Below are positions 17,349 to 27,575 of a stretch of 64,000 nt of DNA, piece by piece. Under the pieces are notes generated by a model. The model did not search any database, was not told the origin of the DNA, and saw only the letters and a program-made list of their open reading frames with translations. The position numbers and the translations under genes are program-made. The DNA is taken from positions 186,001 through 250,000 of the forward strand of contig NZ_CANLXG010000002.1 of assembly GCF_947495025.1 (NCBI RefSeq), read 5' to 3'. Position 1 is the stretch's first letter. Each line of letters begins with the position of its first letter. This DNA is from an uncultured Roseobacter sp. (GTDB taxonomy: Bacteria; Pseudomonadota; Alphaproteobacteria; Rhodobacterales; Rhodobacteraceae).

Positions 17349-17786
17349 ATGGCCGGACAACTGAACGATGCCACATTTCTGCTGGTCGATGACGACCAGA
17401 TCAGCATCATGGCGATGCAGCGGGCAATGCGAAAACTGGAGATCGATAACCGCACGCTTGTCGCCCGGGATGGCCGGGAAGCACTTGATATTCTGCACAA
17501 TGAGGTCGAAACCGCCGGGGGCGCACTGCCCCCGTTTATCGTGGCGCTCGACATCAACATGCCGCGTATGAACGGGATCGAATTTCTCGATGTCGTCAGC
17601 GCCGATCCGTCGCTTCAGGACATCGTGGTACTGCCCTTCTCCTCCCACGAGATCACACGTGACGCTCTCACTCCTTACGAACCACATGTTGCGGCGCATC
17701 TGTGCAAAGACAATCCGCGGGACAGCCTTTTTGCTGCGCTCAGTACGCTGGGTGGCGACAACCAGACAGCGTCGATACCGGCCTGA
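17349..17786 (+). CDS. single-domain response regulator
   Basis: A 145-residue CheY-like receiver with the acidic pocket D14-D15-D16, phospho-acceptor Asp68 in VALDINMPRMNG, a Ser in LPFSSHE and Lys in HLCKDN. No DNA-binding or enzymatic output domain follows. The divergent position beside a sensorless kinase suggests a phosphorelay or protein-protein signalling module. It resembles receiver proteins of the Rcp1 type that pair with phytochrome-like kinases, but no photoreceptor is nearby. It ends before a bidirectional terminator shared with groL. Confidence 0.9.
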   Translation: MAGQLNDATFLLVDDDQISIMAMQRAMRKLEIDNRTLVARDGREALDILHNEVETAGGALPPFIVALDINMPRMNGIEFLDVVSADPSLQDIVVLPFSSHEITRDALTPYEPHVAAHLCKDNPRDSLFAALSTLGGDNQTASIPA

Positions 17787-17804
17787 AACCGGCAGGTACG
17801 GACG

Positions 17805-17840
17805 AAAAAGGGCCCGCCTGAACGGCGGGCCCTGATTTTT
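17805..17840. terminator. bidirectional terminator between response regulator and groL
   Basis: AAAAAGGGCCCGCC and GGCGGGCCCTGATTTTT form a strong hairpin with A- and T-runs on both sides. It therefore can end both the rightward response regulator transcript and the leftward groESL transcript. Confidence 0.85.
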
Positions 17841-17858
17841 CTGCAATGCCGGGGTGGC

Positions 17859-19523
<1,665 letters not shown>

Positions 19524-19564
19524 TCAGTTTGAAGTCAGCGAAAGGTTCAGAGCAGCGGTTGCGC

Positions 19565-19852
19565 TTACTCGATGATCCCCATGATGTCGCTTTCTTTCAT
19601 CATCAGCAGTTCTTCGCCTTCGAGCGACACCTCTGTGCCGGACCATTTGCCGAACAGGATTTTGTCACCAGGCTTTACAGCCATCTCGATCAGCTCGCCG
19701 CTGTCCTTGCGTGCGCCTGCACCGCAAGCCACCACTTCGCCCTCGGAGGGCTTCTCTTTTGCGCTGTCGGGGATGATCAGTCCGCCAGCAGTTTTCTCTT
19801 CGCTTTCCGTGCGGCGTACCAGCACGCGGTCATGAAGCGGTTTCAATGCCAT
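19565..19852 (-). CDS. groES: co-chaperonin GroES (10 kDa)
   Basis: A 95-residue GroES beginning [14 protein letters not shown], with the mobile loop [18 protein letters not shown] and [11 protein letters not shown]. It caps the GroEL cage. The open frame extends 25 codons upstream, but the canonical N-terminus at 19852 is clear. The leader between the CIRCE operator and the start is about 70 bp. It is first in the groES-groL operon. Confidence 0.97.
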   Translation of the reverse strand: MALKPLHDRVLVRRTESEEKTAGGLIIPDSAKEKPSEGEVVACGAGARKDSGELIEMAVKPGDKILFGKWSGTEVSLEGEELLMMKESDIMGIIE

Positions 19853-19920
19853 CTTTGCAGCTCCTTGAGGCTCAAAGTTTCTCCCATTCAGAGCCCCCGC
19901 AGCAGTTGCGCGGCGGCCCG

Positions 19921-19947
19921 TTATCACTCGACAGTGGTGAGTGCTAA
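19921..19947. promoter_or_regulatory. CIRCE operator (HrcA binding site)
   Basis: TTATCACTC-N9-GAGTGCTAA is the CIRCE inverted repeat with one mismatch in the left arm (TTAGCACTC in the consensus). It lies just downstream of the groESL promoter, where HrcA binding would block transcription until heat shock. HrcA itself is not in the window. Confidence 0.93.
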
Positions 19948-19954
19948 CGGCGCA

Positions 19955-19983
19955 TAGCTAAGGAAGGGTCCGGTGGCTGTCAA
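19955..19983 (-). promoter_or_regulatory. sigma70-type promoter of groESL
   Basis: On the minus strand TTGACA is followed after exactly 17 bases by TAGCTA. The start of transcription would fall at the edge of the CIRCE element. This arrangement supports HrcA repression of a housekeeping promoter for groESL, unlike the RpoH-type promoter in front of hsp20. Confidence 0.78.
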
Positions 19984-20025
19984 CCAGAGGCATTGCAAAA
20001 TTTTTATGAATCTTCGCGGGCCATC

Positions 20026-20706
20026 TCAGCCGGTGCCAAGGATGTCGCTCGCAGCTGTAACCGCCGATGCGCCCGCAGGCGTCAGACCGTAAATTCCCTT
20101 TTCCACCCTCTCAAACCAACCGTAGTGATCATCAGCCATCATCCGCGTCGCGCGGGACACGCCGGTTTCACGCGCCACATCCGCGCCTTTGCTCGCACCG
20201 GCTTCGAAAAGGTAGAGCGCAATTTTAAGGGCGTCCTGCCGATAGGCTGTGACAAGACCTTTGCGGGTCTGTCCACCTTCGTTCGGATCTCCCTGCCGTC
20301 GCGCAAATTCACGCAGCAGCGCAGTCTGACGCTTTCCCGATTTGCGCGGGCTGAACGGGCCCGGATCACAATGCACCTCGACCAGCTCATCCGACAGGCG
20401 CACTGTGATCAGCCCCAGCCCAAGGCGACGCGCCAGGCCCGTATTGTCCTTCAGTGCCCTTGCGAAGCGTTTGCCCGGCTGACGCGCCACTGCCAGATAG
20501 ACATCGTCCGTTACTGCCTGTCGCGCAATGCACTGATGAAAAAGCGCGAGTGAAAATCCGAGCTTCAGCTCGACCACAACCGGCGGCTCGCCCCCTCTGA
20601 CAGCAACCACATCGGCGGCCCCGACTTCGGCCTTCACCACATACCCCTGATCCTCAAGAAAGGATTTTACAGGGGGATAAAGGTTTGTCTCGCTGGGTTT
20701 CGTCAC
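20026..20706 (-). CDS. DUF2161 family protein, PD-(D/E)XK nuclease-like fold
   Basis: A 226-residue protein with a likely nuclease core near the N-terminus: GAADVVAVRGG followed by VVVELKLGF supplies the D...E-x-K pattern of PD-(D/E)XK enzymes. The C-terminal third (GADVARETGVSRATRMMADDHYGWFERV) looks like a winged helix. This layout is that of DUF2161, a putative phosphodiesterase family with no known role. I begin at a GTG with GGGACGG upstream; the longer frame lacks family-like sequence. It is divergent from ppaC, and no restriction or repair partner is adjacent. Confidence 0.8.
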   Translation of the reverse strand: MTKPSETNLYPPVKSFLEDQGYVVKAEVGAADVVAVRGGEPPVVVELKLGFSLALFHQCIARQAVTDDVYLAVARQPGKRFARALKDNTGLARRLGLGLITVRLSDELVEVHCDPGPFSPRKSGKRQTALLREFARRQGDPNEGGQTRKGLVTAYRQDALKIALYLFEAGASKGADVARETGVSRATRMMADDHYGWFERVEKGIYGLTPAGASAVTAASDILGTG

Positions 20707-20810
20707 TTTTTCCGTCCCGGAACCGGTTGGCTTGATCCTGCCCGCAACGGACGCCCGACCGCAACCTCCATCCGCTGTAAACCACGATGCCGCACTGCAG
20801 CAGGCGCGGG

Positions 20811-20838
20811 GTGACAACGCAGAGCACCATGCTATAAG
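20811..20838 (+). promoter_or_regulatory. probable promoter of ppaC
   Basis: GTGACA, 16 bases, then TATAAG gives a reasonable sigma70-type promoter ending 36 bp before the ppaC start. It lies upstream of the GTG start chosen for the divergent DUF2161 gene. Confidence 0.5.
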
Positions 20839-20874
20839 GCCCGCGAATTCAGTTGCATTATCAGGAACACAAAA

Positions 20875-21795
20875 ATGACCACGCTCGTTTTCGGCCACAA
20901 GTCCCCCGACACCGACAGCACAGGATCGCCCATTATCTGGGCCTGGTATCTCAACCAGATCAAAGGCGAAAAGGCCGAGGCCGTGTTGTTGGGTGACCCA
21001 AATACCGAGGCAAAATTCGTCGTCGAACGCTGGGGGCTTACCATGCCGCGTGTTCTAGGCCGTCTCGATGAAGACGCACCTGTTGTGATCGTTGACACCA
21101 ACAACCCTGCGGAGCTGCCGGACAATATCAATGACGCCGACATCCGCCAGATTATCGACCACCACAAACTGGTCGGCGGACTGGAAACGAAAGGGCCGAT
21201 CGACATCCGTATCGAACCACTCGCCTGTACGGCCACCATCATGTGGAAGATGATCGGCAAGGACATGGCGCAGATGCCTGAAAACGTCAAAGGCGCCATG
21301 CTGTCGTGCATTCTGTCGGACACGCTGGAGTTCCGTAGCCCGACAACCACGCAGGAAGACAAGGCAATTGCGCATGATCTGGCCAAAGATCTGGGCGTTG
21401 ATATTGCAGAATACGCAGCCGAAATGTTCGCGGCAAAATCCGATGTCTCTGCCTTTTCAGAAGCAGAACTGCTGCGCATGGACAGCAAGGAATACGCGGT
21501 TGGCGGCAAGCAGTTCCGGGTGTCGGTTCTGGAAACCACCTCACCGGCGCAGGTTCTTGACCGCAAGGATGCGTTGATGGCGGCCATGCCCGGCGTAGCC
21601 AAAGAAGACGGCGCTGACGAAGTACTGCTTTTTGTCGTCGACATCCTGAATGAAGAGGCAACTCTGCTGGTGCCCAACGACACTGTGAAAACCGTGGCCG
21701 AGAAAAGCTTTGATGCCGCAGTGGATGGCGACACGGTCGTATTGCCCGGCATAATGAGCCGCAAAAAACAGATCATCCCGAATCTCGCGGTCTAA
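20875..21795 (+). CDS. ppaC: manganese-dependent inorganic pyrophosphatase
   Basis: A 306-residue family II pyrophosphatase of the DHH superfamily that hydrolyses PPi to phosphate. Visible motifs are FGHKSPDTDS, VDTNNPAEL, IIDHHKLVGG and the C-terminal SRKKQIIP characteristic of the DHHA2 domain. It has no CBS insert, so it is the unregulated short form. A hairpin terminator follows 28 bp after the stop. Confidence 0.95.
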   Translation: MTTLVFGHKSPDTDSTGSPIIWAWYLNQIKGEKAEAVLLGDPNTEAKFVVERWGLTMPRVLGRLDEDAPVVIVDTNNPAELPDNINDADIRQIIDHHKLVGGLETKGPIDIRIEPLACTATIMWKMIGKDMAQMPENVKGAMLSCILSDTLEFRSPTTTQEDKAIAHDLAKDLGVDIAEYAAEMFAAKSDVSAFSEAELLRMDSKEYAVGGKQFRVSVLETTSPAQVLDRKDALMAAMPGVAKEDGADEVLLFVVDILNEEATLLVPNDTVKTVAEKSFDAAVDGDTVVLPGIMSRKKQIIPNLAV

Positions 21796-21823
21796 CCATT
21801 TTTCAAATGCCATAATTTTTCCG

Positions 21824-21848
21824 AACGGCGCCGCATTGGCGCCGTTTT
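21824..21848 (+). terminator. terminator after ppaC
   Basis: AACGGCGCC / GGCGCCGTT hairpin with a 5-base loop and TTTT at the 3' side, between ppaC and the DUF1294 gene. Confidence 0.75.
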
Positions 21849-21867
21849 GCCACGCCACGCAGGGCAT

Positions 21868-22221
21868 ATGACCCTGACCGCTGTTCTTTTCTATCTCGTT
21901 CCGCTGAATGCCATGACCTGGATGGCATTCCGTTCCGACAAACATCGCGCGCTGGCAAAGACACGCCGGATACCCGAAATCACACTGCTTGCCCTGTCGC
22001 TCTGCGGTGGCTGGCCCGCGGCGAAACTGGCACAGCGCAGGTTCCGGCACAAAACCAGAAAGCAGCCTTTTGGGTTTATGCTGAATGTCGTCCCTGTGAT
22101 CTGGGCAGGTGTTATCGTGGTGCCGCTTGCGCTGAGTCATCTTGAGACACTGGAGTTCTCCGGCTTCGGCGCGAAGAAAGATCGCGACACACCCCGGTTT
22201 TTTCAGAGCGTCAGCAACTGA
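21868..22221 (+). CDS. DUF1294 family membrane protein
   Basis: A 117-residue protein with the DUF1294 signature: an N-terminal hydrophobic helix (LTAVLFYLVPLNAMTWMAF), then DKHRALAKTRRIPE, LLALSLCGGWPAAKLAQ and RHKTRKQPFGFML, followed by another hydrophobic segment. In other bacteria this domain is often fused to a cold-shock domain; here it stands alone. The function is unknown. An AGGG just before the ATG sets the start. Confidence 0.8.
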   Translation: MTLTAVLFYLVPLNAMTWMAFRSDKHRALAKTRRIPEITLLALSLCGGWPAAKLAQRRFRHKTRKQPFGFMLNVVPVIWAGVIVVPLALSHLETLEFSGFGAKKDRDTPRFFQSVSN

Positions 22222-22299
22222 GCAGAGCTTTTGTCTGGCGATTACACGGCCAGTCCGGCATAGAACGGCAACAGCTCCCAGTTCAGGATACCGCTCAGA

Positions 22300-23172
22300 A
22301 TGACCCGGATCATCTCCGCACTTGCCGAAATTTCCGCGCAATATGACGCGCTTTTTGTCGATCTGTGGGGCTGCGTGCACAACGGCGTGCAGGCTCTCCC
22401 TGGTGCCGTCTCGGCGCTGCAGAAATATCGCGCAAGCGGGGGCAAGGTAGTACTCGTCACCAACTCCCCACGTCCGCGGGCCGGCGTTCGCAAACAGCTG
22501 GTCCACTTTGGCGTGCCGGATGATGCCTGGGACACCATTGCCACATCAGGCGACAGCGCCCGGTCAGCCATGTACCGGGGTGTCGTCGGGAAAAAGGTCT
22601 GGCACATCGGGCCACCCACTGACCTGAAATTCTTTGAACCGATCAACGTCGTCGATAACCCGCTGGTCATAGAGAGGGTGGCGCTGGAAGACGCCGAGGG
22701 AATGGTCTGCACCGGCCCGTTCGACAGCCTCGCAGAGCCCGCTGTCATGCGCCCACAGTTTCTGATGGCCAAGCAGATGGGCCTGAAACTCCTGTGTGCC
22801 AATCCGGATATCGTGGTGGACCGGGGCGAGGTCCGCGAATGGTGTGCCGGTGCCCTGGCCGCTCTGTATACTGAAATGGGCGGTGAGAGCCTCTATTTCG
22901 GCAAACCCTATCCGCCGATCTATGATCTCGCACGCCGCAGGCTGGCGGAGCTGGGCGCGCGCGTCCCGGACGACCGGATTCTGGCAATCGGTGACGGCAT
23001 ACTCACCGACATAGCCGGGGCCATGGGAGAGGATATTGATTCGCTGTTTATTTCCGGCGGCCTTGCGGCAGAAGAAACAAAGACTTCTGAGCAACCCGAT
23101 CCGGATGCGCTAGCCTCCTATCTTTCAAAGGAAAAATCGAGTCCGACCTTTACAATAGGGCATTTGCGCTGA
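22300..23172 (+). CDS. HAD-superfamily hydrolase, TIGR01459 type
   Basis: A 290-residue HAD class IIA protein related to the NagD group. The first motif is FVDLWGCVHNG, in which Trp replaces the second aspartate usual in phosphatases, as is typical of this subfamily. Motif II is VTNSPR, a GKPYPPIY segment carries the lysine, and motif III/IV is IGDGILTDI. The substrate is not known. It is followed after 90 bp by a MaoC gene on the same strand. Confidence 0.87.
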   Translation: MTRIISALAEISAQYDALFVDLWGCVHNGVQALPGAVSALQKYRASGGKVVLVTNSPRPRAGVRKQLVHFGVPDDAWDTIATSGDSARSAMYRGVVGKKVWHIGPPTDLKFFEPINVVDNPLVIERVALEDAEGMVCTGPFDSLAEPAVMRPQFLMAKQMGLKLLCANPDIVVDRGEVREWCAGALAALYTEMGGESLYFGKPYPPIYDLARRRLAELGARVPDDRILAIGDGILTDIAGAMGEDIDSLFISGGLAAEETKTSEQPDPDALASYLSKEKSSPTFTIGHLR

Positions 23173-23262
23173 CCTATTTTTCCCTTGATTTTCTGCGCCC
23201 GCAAAGTAATTAAGTTTCAACTTTAGTGTCGTAAGTTTCAGAAAATTACCGGAAGGCGCGCA

Positions 23263-23706
23263 ATGTTGGATAACCTGCCCCGAGGCACGATCTGCATCGA
23301 AGACATCGAAATGGGGATGTCCCGCTACCTTCAGAAGGTAGTGACGGACGAAGACATCGAAATGTTTGCGCAGATCTCCACGGACCGGAACCCGGTACAC
23401 CTGGACGATGACTACGCACGCGATACGATCTTCGGGGGGCGCATCGCACACGGGATGCTGACCGCGGGGCTGATTTCTGCGGTGATCGGTGAACAGCTGC
23501 CCGGCCACGGTACGGTATACCTTGGCCAGTCCCTGAAGTTCCTCGCACCGGTCCGCCCGGGCGATCTGGTGCACGCCGAGGTCACTGTTACCGACATTGA
23601 TCCCGCCAAACGCAGGGTCCGGATGGAGTGCCAGTGTAGCGTCGACGGCAAAAAGGTACTGGCAGGCGAAGCGACTGTCCTGGCGCCCTCGCGCAAATTC
23701 GACTGA
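23263..23706 (+). CDS. MaoC-like (R)-enoyl-CoA hydratase
   Basis: A 147-residue hot-dog-fold protein. The active-site Asp and His are in STDRNPVHLDDDYA, followed by FGGRIAHGML, as in PhaJ-type (R)-specific enoyl-CoA hydratases. These hydrate trans-enoyl-CoA and can route beta-oxidation intermediates into polyhydroxyalkanoate. The organism also carries phaA-phaB at 52.3-54.3 kb, consistent with such a role but not proof. An AAGGCGCG ribosome site precedes the ATG. Confidence 0.87.
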   Translation: MLDNLPRGTICIEDIEMGMSRYLQKVVTDEDIEMFAQISTDRNPVHLDDDYARDTIFGGRIAHGMLTAGLISAVIGEQLPGHGTVYLGQSLKFLAPVRPGDLVHAEVTVTDIDPAKRRVRMECQCSVDGKKVLAGEATVLAPSRKFD

Positions 23707-23771
23707 TCGCGCGCTCCTGAAAGCGCCTCTCACGGCTTGCACCTGTGCGCCCCGGCGGCTAACCACGGGGC

Positions 23772-24704
23772 ATGAAAATACTGCGCGACTATCAGTTTGT
23801 AGACCCGGCAGACCGCGGTGCCACCGCCGCCATCGGCAATTTTGACGGGGTGCATATCGGTCACCAGTCGGTGATCTCGCTGGCGCGCTCCGCTGCACCG
23901 GATGCACCGCTGGGGGTCCTGACTTTCGAGCCGCACCCACGGGCTTTTTTTGCACCGGATGCCCCGCCCTTTCGCCTGATGAGCCGTGAAGCCCGTGCCA
24001 GTCGCCTTGAAAAGCTGGGAGTCGAAGTTCTGTGCGAACTCAACTTCAATGCCGCCCTTGCGGCTCTTGCGCCACAGGAGTTTGCGCGTCGGGTTATTGC
24101 GGATGGGTTCGGCCTGAAACACGTGATTGTCGGCTCGGATTTCTGCTTTGGTAAGGGACGCGCGGGGACCGCCGCGGATCTTGTACAGTTTGGCCGGCAA
24201 ATGGATTTTGGTGTCACTGTTGCACCACTTGTGTCTCAGGCGGAAACCACTGTTTCTTCCACCGCAATCCGCCGTGCTCTGAGTGATGGTGCGCCGCGCG
24301 ATGCAGCGGCGATGCTGGGCCACTGGCACAGGATTGAGGGGCCGGTGATCGGCGGCGAACAACGCGGCCGCGAGCTGGGATATCCGACGGCCAATATGTC
24401 CATCGATGGGCTGCACCCCCCCGCCTTTGGTGTCTATGCGGTGCTGGTTGACGTGCTCAGCGGACCCCACGCAGGCAGTTATCACGGTGTCGCCTCGATG
24501 GGCGTGCGCCCGATGTTCGGGGAAAACCGCCCGAACCTGGAAACCTTCATCTTTGACTTTCAGGGCGACCTTTACGGCACACCTTTGTCGGTCGGTCTTG
24601 TGGAATACCTGCGGCCAGAGGCGAAGTTTGACGGGCTTGATGCCCTGATCACCCAGATGGATGCTGACAGCGTCCGGACACGCGATATTCTGGCCGCGCT
24701 GTGA
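23772..24704 (+). CDS. ribF: bifunctional riboflavin kinase/FAD synthetase
   Basis: A 310-residue enzyme making FMN and FAD from riboflavin. The N-terminal nucleotidyltransferase half has GNFDGVHIGHQSVI and SSTAIRRAL; the C-terminal kinase half has ELGYPTANM and the GVRPMFGENRPNLETFI region. The stop overlaps the GTG start of the YcgN-family gene (GTGA). Several flavoproteins occur in this window (trxB, ETF-QO), though they are not linked to ribF. Confidence 0.95.
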   Translation: MKILRDYQFVDPADRGATAAIGNFDGVHIGHQSVISLARSAAPDAPLGVLTFEPHPRAFFAPDAPPFRLMSREARASRLEKLGVEVLCELNFNAALAALAPQEFARRVIADGFGLKHVIVGSDFCFGKGRAGTAADLVQFGRQMDFGVTVAPLVSQAETTVSSTAIRRALSDGAPRDAAAMLGHWHRIEGPVIGGEQRGRELGYPTANMSIDGLHPPAFGVYAVLVDVLSGPHAGSYHGVASMGVRPMFGENRPNLETFIFDFQGDLYGTPLSVGLVEYLRPEAKFDGLDALITQMDADSVRTRDILAAL

Positions 24705-25171
24705 AGGATCCGATCAACCGTGCAGGCCTCGGCCACAGGTTCTGGGAGCGCAAGCCGCTCTCGGCAATGAACGATCAGGAATGGGAAGCGCTGTGCGACG
24801 GTTGCGGGAAATGCTGCCTGAACAAACTGGAAGATGAAGACAGCGGCGACGTTGCACTGACTCGCGTCGCCTGCCGGTTGCTGGATGACGAAAGCTGCCG
24901 CTGTGCGCAGTACGACATCCGCCACCAGTTTGTGCCCGACTGCATTGTTCTGAAGCCCGGCAATCTGGATACGCATGCCTACTGGATGCCACAGACCTGT
25001 GCATACCGGCTGCTGTGGCTCGGCAAGCCGCTTTATGACTGGCATCCGCTCATCAGCGGCACCCCGCAGTCAGTCCATGATGCAGGCATTTCAGTGCGCG
25101 GGATGACCCTGAGCGAGTTCGACGTTCCCGAAGACGAATGGGAAGAGCATATAATTGAGGAGCCGACCTGA
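24701..25171 (+). CDS. YcgN/UPF0260 cysteine-cluster protein
   Basis: A 156-residue protein with the family's cysteine cluster CDGCGKCCLNK, a later ACRLLDDESCRCAQY and the MPQTCAYRLLW segment. The cysteines could bind a metal or Fe-S cluster, but no activity is established. It starts with GTG overlapping the ribF stop, and its own stop overlaps the ATG of the threonine aldolase gene, so ribF-ycgN-ltaE are coupled. Confidence 0.88.
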   Translation: MKDPINRAGLGHRFWERKPLSAMNDQEWEALCDGCGKCCLNKLEDEDSGDVALTRVACRLLDDESCRCAQYDIRHQFVPDCIVLKPGNLDTHAYWMPQTCAYRLLWLGKPLYDWHPLISGTPQSVHDAGISVRGMTLSEFDVPEDEWEEHIIEEPT

Positions 25172-26211
25172 TGTATTTTGCTTCTGACAATGCCGGAGCC
25201 GCGCACCCTCAGGTGATGCAACACGTAAACGAGGCCAACGCAGGCTTTGCTTTGCCCTACGGTGCTGATCCGATCATGGACGGTGTAAAAGCCAGGATCC
25301 GCGATGTTTTTGAGGCACCGGACGCCGCTGTTTATCTTGTCGCGACAGGTACTGCTGCCAACAGCCTGGCGCTGGCCTGCTATTGCGCGCCCTGGCAGAC
25401 GACGTTCTGCTCAGAGGTCGCCCATGTGCACGAGGATGAATGCAACGCGCCGGAGTTTTATTCAGGGGCCAAACTGACGCTGGTGCGCGGCGGCGACAAG
25501 ATGACGGCAGACGCGCTGGAAACGGCGATCCGCTCTGAAAACACGCGCGGTGTGCATGGCCCTCAGCGCGGGCCTGTGTCGATCACTCAGGTGACAGAAC
25601 GCGGCCGTGTCTACAGCCTGGAAGAGCTGCGCGCCCTGACAGATGTGGCAAAAAAGTATGATCTTCCGGTCCACCTGGATGGCGCGCGTTTTGCAAATGC
25701 GATGGTGGCTCTTGGGTGCACACCAGCAGAGATGACTTGGAAGTCCGGCGTTAACGTTGTCAGTTTCGGAGGCACAAAGAACGGCTGCCTGGGGGTAGAA
25801 GCCGTTATCATGTTCGATCCGGACAAGGCGTGGGAGTTCGAGCTGCGACGCAAACGGGGCGCACACCTCTTTTCCAAGCACCGCTATCTGTCGGCGCAAA
25901 TGGCAGGATACCTTGATAACGATCTCTGGCTGGAAACCGCGCGTCAGGCGAATGCGAATGCCGCGCATCTGATCTCAGGGTTGCGGTCTGCCGGGGCAGA
26001 ATTTGTGCATGAACCGCAGGCCAACATGATCTTTGCAGCGTTTCCGCGCCGCATTCACCGCGCGCTGCATGACGCCGGAGCGGTCTATTATATCTGGTCA
26101 GGCGAGCTGGAGGGCGATGACCCCGAAGAGATGCTTGAGGCGCGCCTTGTCTGCGACTGGTCAGTGACAACCGCGCAGATTGACACGTTCCTCGGCCTTT
26201 TCGACCAGTGA
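25171..26211 (+). CDS. ltaE: low-specificity L-threonine aldolase family
   Basis: A 346-residue PLP-dependent fold type I enzyme. It begins FASDNAGAAHPQVMQ, carries the cofactor aspartate in PVHLDGARFANA and the Schiff-base lysine in SFGGTKNGCLG. It cleaves threonine or related beta-hydroxy amino acids to glycine plus an aldehyde; exact stereospecificity cannot be read. TGATG overlap couples it to the upstream YcgN gene. Its last 51 bp overlap the convergent, disrupted hydrolase gene. Confidence 0.9.
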   Translation: MYFASDNAGAAHPQVMQHVNEANAGFALPYGADPIMDGVKARIRDVFEAPDAAVYLVATGTAANSLALACYCAPWQTTFCSEVAHVHEDECNAPEFYSGAKLTLVRGGDKMTADALETAIRSENTRGVHGPQRGPVSITQVTERGRVYSLEELRALTDVAKKYDLPVHLDGARFANAMVALGCTPAEMTWKSGVNVVSFGGTKNGCLGVEAVIMFDPDKAWEFELRRKRGAHLFSKHRYLSAQMAGYLDNDLWLETARQANANAAHLISGLRSAGAEFVHEPQANMIFAAFPRRIHRALHDAGAVYYIWSGELEGDDPEEMLEARLVCDWSVTTAQIDTFLGLFDQ

Positions 26212-26979
26212 CCGGATTGCCTCTGCGGTCTCACTAGCGTGGGTAACCGGGCTCATATGTCCGGCACCCCCGATCGTCACCTCATGCGCGTCAGGCAGCC
26301 TCTGGGCCAGCGCGTGGTTGATTTGGCGTGTGACTTCCAGACTTTGCGCCCCACGGATCAGGGTCACAGGCATATCTGCCCGCTCTGCGGCGCCGGGCCG
26401 TAACAGACCTGCATTATCGTCAAAGATCGCAGGTGTCTGGGCCGGCACCATATGAACACGCTCTGTCATGTAATGTTTTGACTTTTCAGAGATATCTGCC
26501 CAGCGCGTGCCATCTCCTCACTGGCGGTTGAAAAGCCGCGCCGCCACAGCGAAATCCCCGCGTTCTATCGCCTCCGTCCATGGTTTTGCTGATTTCAGAT
26601 GCGCTGCCAGATGTGCCTGACCGGTCCCGTTCAGTGCGGCAAAGAAAACCGGCTCAATCAGGGTCAGACTGCGCACCATCTGCGGATTTTCGACTGCAAG
26701 CCGCAGCGCAACCGTGGCACCGAATGAATGACCGATCAGATGCTGTGGTTCTGCGAGATGCGGCAGCGCAGTGTCGCAGCAGGCGCGGTGCAGATCTGTG
26801 GTGCTGTCCCACGCGGGACCATGCCCATGACCCGGAAGGTCAAAGGCCGTAAACGTCAGCAGGTCGCTCAGGTGCCCGGCGACCCCGCGCCACATGCCCG
26901 AATGACCCAGCGTACAGTGGATGGCCAGGGCCGGGTAAGGGCCCGCCCCCCATACCCGTGCCTCAGAATGCGAGGTCAC
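26161..26979 (-). pseudogene. alpha/beta hydrolase interrupted by an in-frame TGA
   Basis: Two adjacent segments in the same frame together make a complete alpha/beta hydrolase of about 273 residues. The first (26518-26979, 153 residues) has the nucleophile elbow GHSFGA; it ends in LFNRQ followed by TGA at 26518-26520. Reading straight on gives GDGTRWADISEKSKHYMTERV, and the rest holds the catalytic histidine in GGAGHMSP. One G-to-A change from TGG (Trp) would explain the stop, since no shift is needed. The start overlaps the upstream HCCA isomerase stop by 4 bp. It could be a recent pseudogene, a sequencing error, or read-through. Confidence 0.85.
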
Positions 26980-27575
26980 AGATTTCCGGACAGATGCGCA
27001 TCCAGATCATCAATCCGGTCCTGCCCCCAGAAACGCGCATCGCCGTCCGTGATATAAAAAGGTGAGCCGAACACGCCGCGCTCAACAGCCTCTTCCAGGT
27101 TGGCCGCGTAGGTTTCAGCCCCCACCAGCATACCGCTGTCTGCCAGGGACGGGTCAAACCCGGCGGCCCCGAGACAATCACGCACAACGTCATCCTGTGC
27201 AATATCCCTGTCTTCGGCCCAGACAGCGCGCAAAAGGCCGGTACAGAGCGCCCCTATATCGCCACCACCCGCATTCTGCGCGGCGATCACCGCATAGGCC
27301 GAAGGTGCCTGGTTCGTGGGCCAGTGGGCCGGTTTCAGGTTAAAGGGCATGTCCAGTTTTCTGGCCTGGCGCACAAGCTCCTGAGCCCGGTACTCCACGC
27401 GGCTGAAATGCCGGTCTTTGGGGGGTGTTCCACCCGTCCGGGAAAACAAGCCCATGATATCCAATGGCTTGTAGGTAATCGTGGCACCGTGCTTCTGCGC
27501 GACCTTTTCCGCCCGGTTCCCGGCAAGGTAGGCGTAAGGGGAGATGGTTGAGAAAAACAGATCAATATGCGCCAT
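26976..27575 (-). CDS. 2-hydroxychromene-2-carboxylate isomerase (DsbA-like)
   Basis: A 199-residue thioredoxin-fold protein of the HCCA-isomerase/kappa-GST family: FFSTISPYAYLAG at the N-terminus, KPLDIMGLFSRTGG, and the late GVFGSPFYITDGDARFWGQDR signature. Such enzymes isomerise an intermediate of naphthalene degradation using glutathione, but many homologues serve other purposes. No aromatic-degradation genes are nearby. The downstream alpha/beta hydrolase overlaps by ATGA, which suggests a two-gene operon whose second member is now disrupted. Confidence 0.87.
   Translation of the reverse strand: MAHIDLFFSTISPYAYLAGNRAEKVAQKHGATITYKPLDIMGLFSRTGGTPPKDRHFSRVEYRAQELVRQARKLDMPFNLKPAHWPTNQAPSAYAVIAAQNAGGGDIGALCTGLLRAVWAEDRDIAQDDVVRDCLGAAGFDPSLADSGMLVGAETYAANLEEAVERGVFGSPFYITDGDARFWGQDRIDDLDAHLSGNL

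Noticed and set aside
26518..26520. Selenocysteine or recoded TGA in the hydrolase
   Set aside because: No hairpin typical of a SECIS element is evident after the TGA, and alpha/beta hydrolases have no redox residue at this position; a simple Trp-to-stop change explains it.
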